This document shows, one piece after another, positions 4,473 to 5,011 of a stretch of DNA of 5,011 nucleotides. This DNA comes from Minisyncoccota bacterium (lineage in GTDB: Bacteria > Patescibacteriota > Minisyncoccia > Minisyncoccales > CG1-02-41-26), in the NCBI GenBank assembly GCA_028712605.1, contig JAQTPV010000045.1, forward strand, positions 1-5,011, written 5' to 3'. Numbering within the stretch: the first letter of the stretch is position 1; each line of letters opens with the position of its first letter. Made by a program: the position numbers and the translations under genes. Under the pieces are notes generated by a model that made no database searches, was not told the origin of the DNA, and saw only the letters and a list, made by a program, of their open reading frames with translations.

Positions 4473-4489
4473 TATTGATATATTTTGAT

Positions 4490-5011
4490 ATGCCCAACAA
4501 TCATAAATTTGTTATTGAAGGTGGCGGGAAATTAGAGGGTGAGATTACGGTTAATGGCTCCAAAAATGCGGCTGGAGCGATTTTGGCTGCCACTTTATTA
4601 ACTGAAGAAAAATGCGTTATTGACAATGTACCCAAAGTAACCGATATTTTAAATTTAGTAGAGATTTTAGAGGAAATGGGAGCAAAAGTGGAGTGGTTAA
4701 GCGAGCACAAATTAGCTATTGAGGCAGGCAACGGAGTGAGCCCAGAGAAAATTGATTTTGATAAATTTTCTAAATCTAGGGTTTCTGTTTTGTTAATCGG
4801 AGCCCTATTGGCTCGCTTTAAAGAGTTTAAAATTTCCCGACCCGGTGGGGACAGGATAGGACTTCGTCCTATTACCACGCACTTGCAAGCTTTGGAGGAA
4901 TTGGGCGGCGATGTTAAAGAGGAGGGTGATTTTTATTATTTCAAAACCCATGTTTTAGAGGGCAAAGAGATTATTTTATCAGAATTCAGCGTAACGGCCA
5001 CCGAAACAGTT
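4490..5011 (+). CDS. murA: UDP-N-acetylglucosamine 1-carboxyvinyltransferase (MurA), N-terminal part, Cys-to-Asp active site
   Basis: These are the first 174 residues of MurA, which transfers enolpyruvate from phosphoenolpyruvate to UDP-GlcNAc in the first committed step of peptidoglycan synthesis in the cytoplasm. FVIEGG near the start, NGSKNAAGAILAA (Lys25-Asn26, equal to E. coli Lys22-Asn23), SRVSVLLIGALLARF (Arg97, equal to Arg91) and RPGGDRIGLRP (Arg126, equal to Arg120) are family signatures. The catalytic loop Cys (E. coli Cys115) is Asp121 here. That change is known from Mycobacterium, Chlamydia and Borrelia, where the enzyme stays active but escapes fosfomycin, which alkylates the Cys. 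ATG 4490 is the first ATG after an in-frame stop (4469-4471) and fits the usual N-terminus; no Shine-Dalgarno site precedes it. The family is about 420 residues, so more than half lies beyond the window. The related enzyme AroA is excluded by these motifs. Confidence 0.95.
   Translation, partial: MPNNHKFVIEGGGKLEGEITVNGSKNAAGAILAATLLTEEKCVIDNVPKVTDILNLVEILEEMGAKVEWLSEHKLAIEAGNGVSPEKIDFDKFSKSRVSVLLIGALLARFKEFKISRPGGDRIGLRPITTHLQALEELGGDVKEEGDFYYFKTHVLEGKEIILSEFSVTATETV

Noticed and set aside
4501..4878. Open frame on the minus strand opposite murA
   Set aside because: It is the antisense shadow of a securely identified MurA coding sequence.
1..5011. CRISPR array, tRNA or rRNA genes, insertion sequences, alternative UGA code
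   Set aside because: No regularly spaced repeats, no T-arm consensus or cloverleaf, no rRNA signature and no transposase were found; TGA serves as a normal stop at 1913-1915.

Overview
The window looks like a piece of a Patescibacteria (Candidate Phyla Radiation) chromosome, most likely Parcubacteria-like. This rests on the AT-rich composition and a membrane-anchored PEGA-domain protein of the layout common in that group. It is also supported by a MurA with Asp at the catalytic Cys position and by housekeeping genes that appear to lack Shine-Dalgarno sites. TGA is used as an ordinary stop (the 81-residue gene ends with it), so there is no sign of the UGA=Gly code of Gracilibacteria/Absconditabacteria. 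The placement is inference from family resemblance; no search was run.

Left part (1-1555, minus strand): a PEGA/beta-propeller-like membrane protein gene followed, two bases later, by the start of cysS (cysteinyl-tRNA synthetase, cut by the window edge). The PEGA gene has a TATAAT box six bases before its ATG, so its mRNA is probably leaderless.

Middle part (1556-4489, plus strand): three accessory genes, each with a strong Shine-Dalgarno sequence and separated by unusually long, hairpin-rich intergenic stretches. They encode (1) an 81-residue single-pass membrane protein behind a full-consensus TTGACA-17-TATAAT promoter, with the -10 box inside an inverted repeat; (2) a 439-residue secreted protein ending in a clear type I dockerin pair preceded by a cohesin-like region; (3) a 161-residue soluble protein of unrecognised family. 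Several intrinsic terminators insulate them from each other. The gaps contain a 21-base-arm hairpin, a 19-base direct repeat with one mismatch flanking the dockerin gene, an exact 18-base repeat between the third gene and the murA leader, and a candidate small structured RNA.

Right part (4490-5011, plus strand): the N-terminal 174 residues of MurA, the first committed enzyme of peptidoglycan synthesis, again with a TATAAT box close to the ATG and no Shine-Dalgarno site. The picture is of conserved housekeeping genes flanking an accessory, independently transcribed surface/unknown-function block. Nothing in the sequence proves that the three accessory genes act together.
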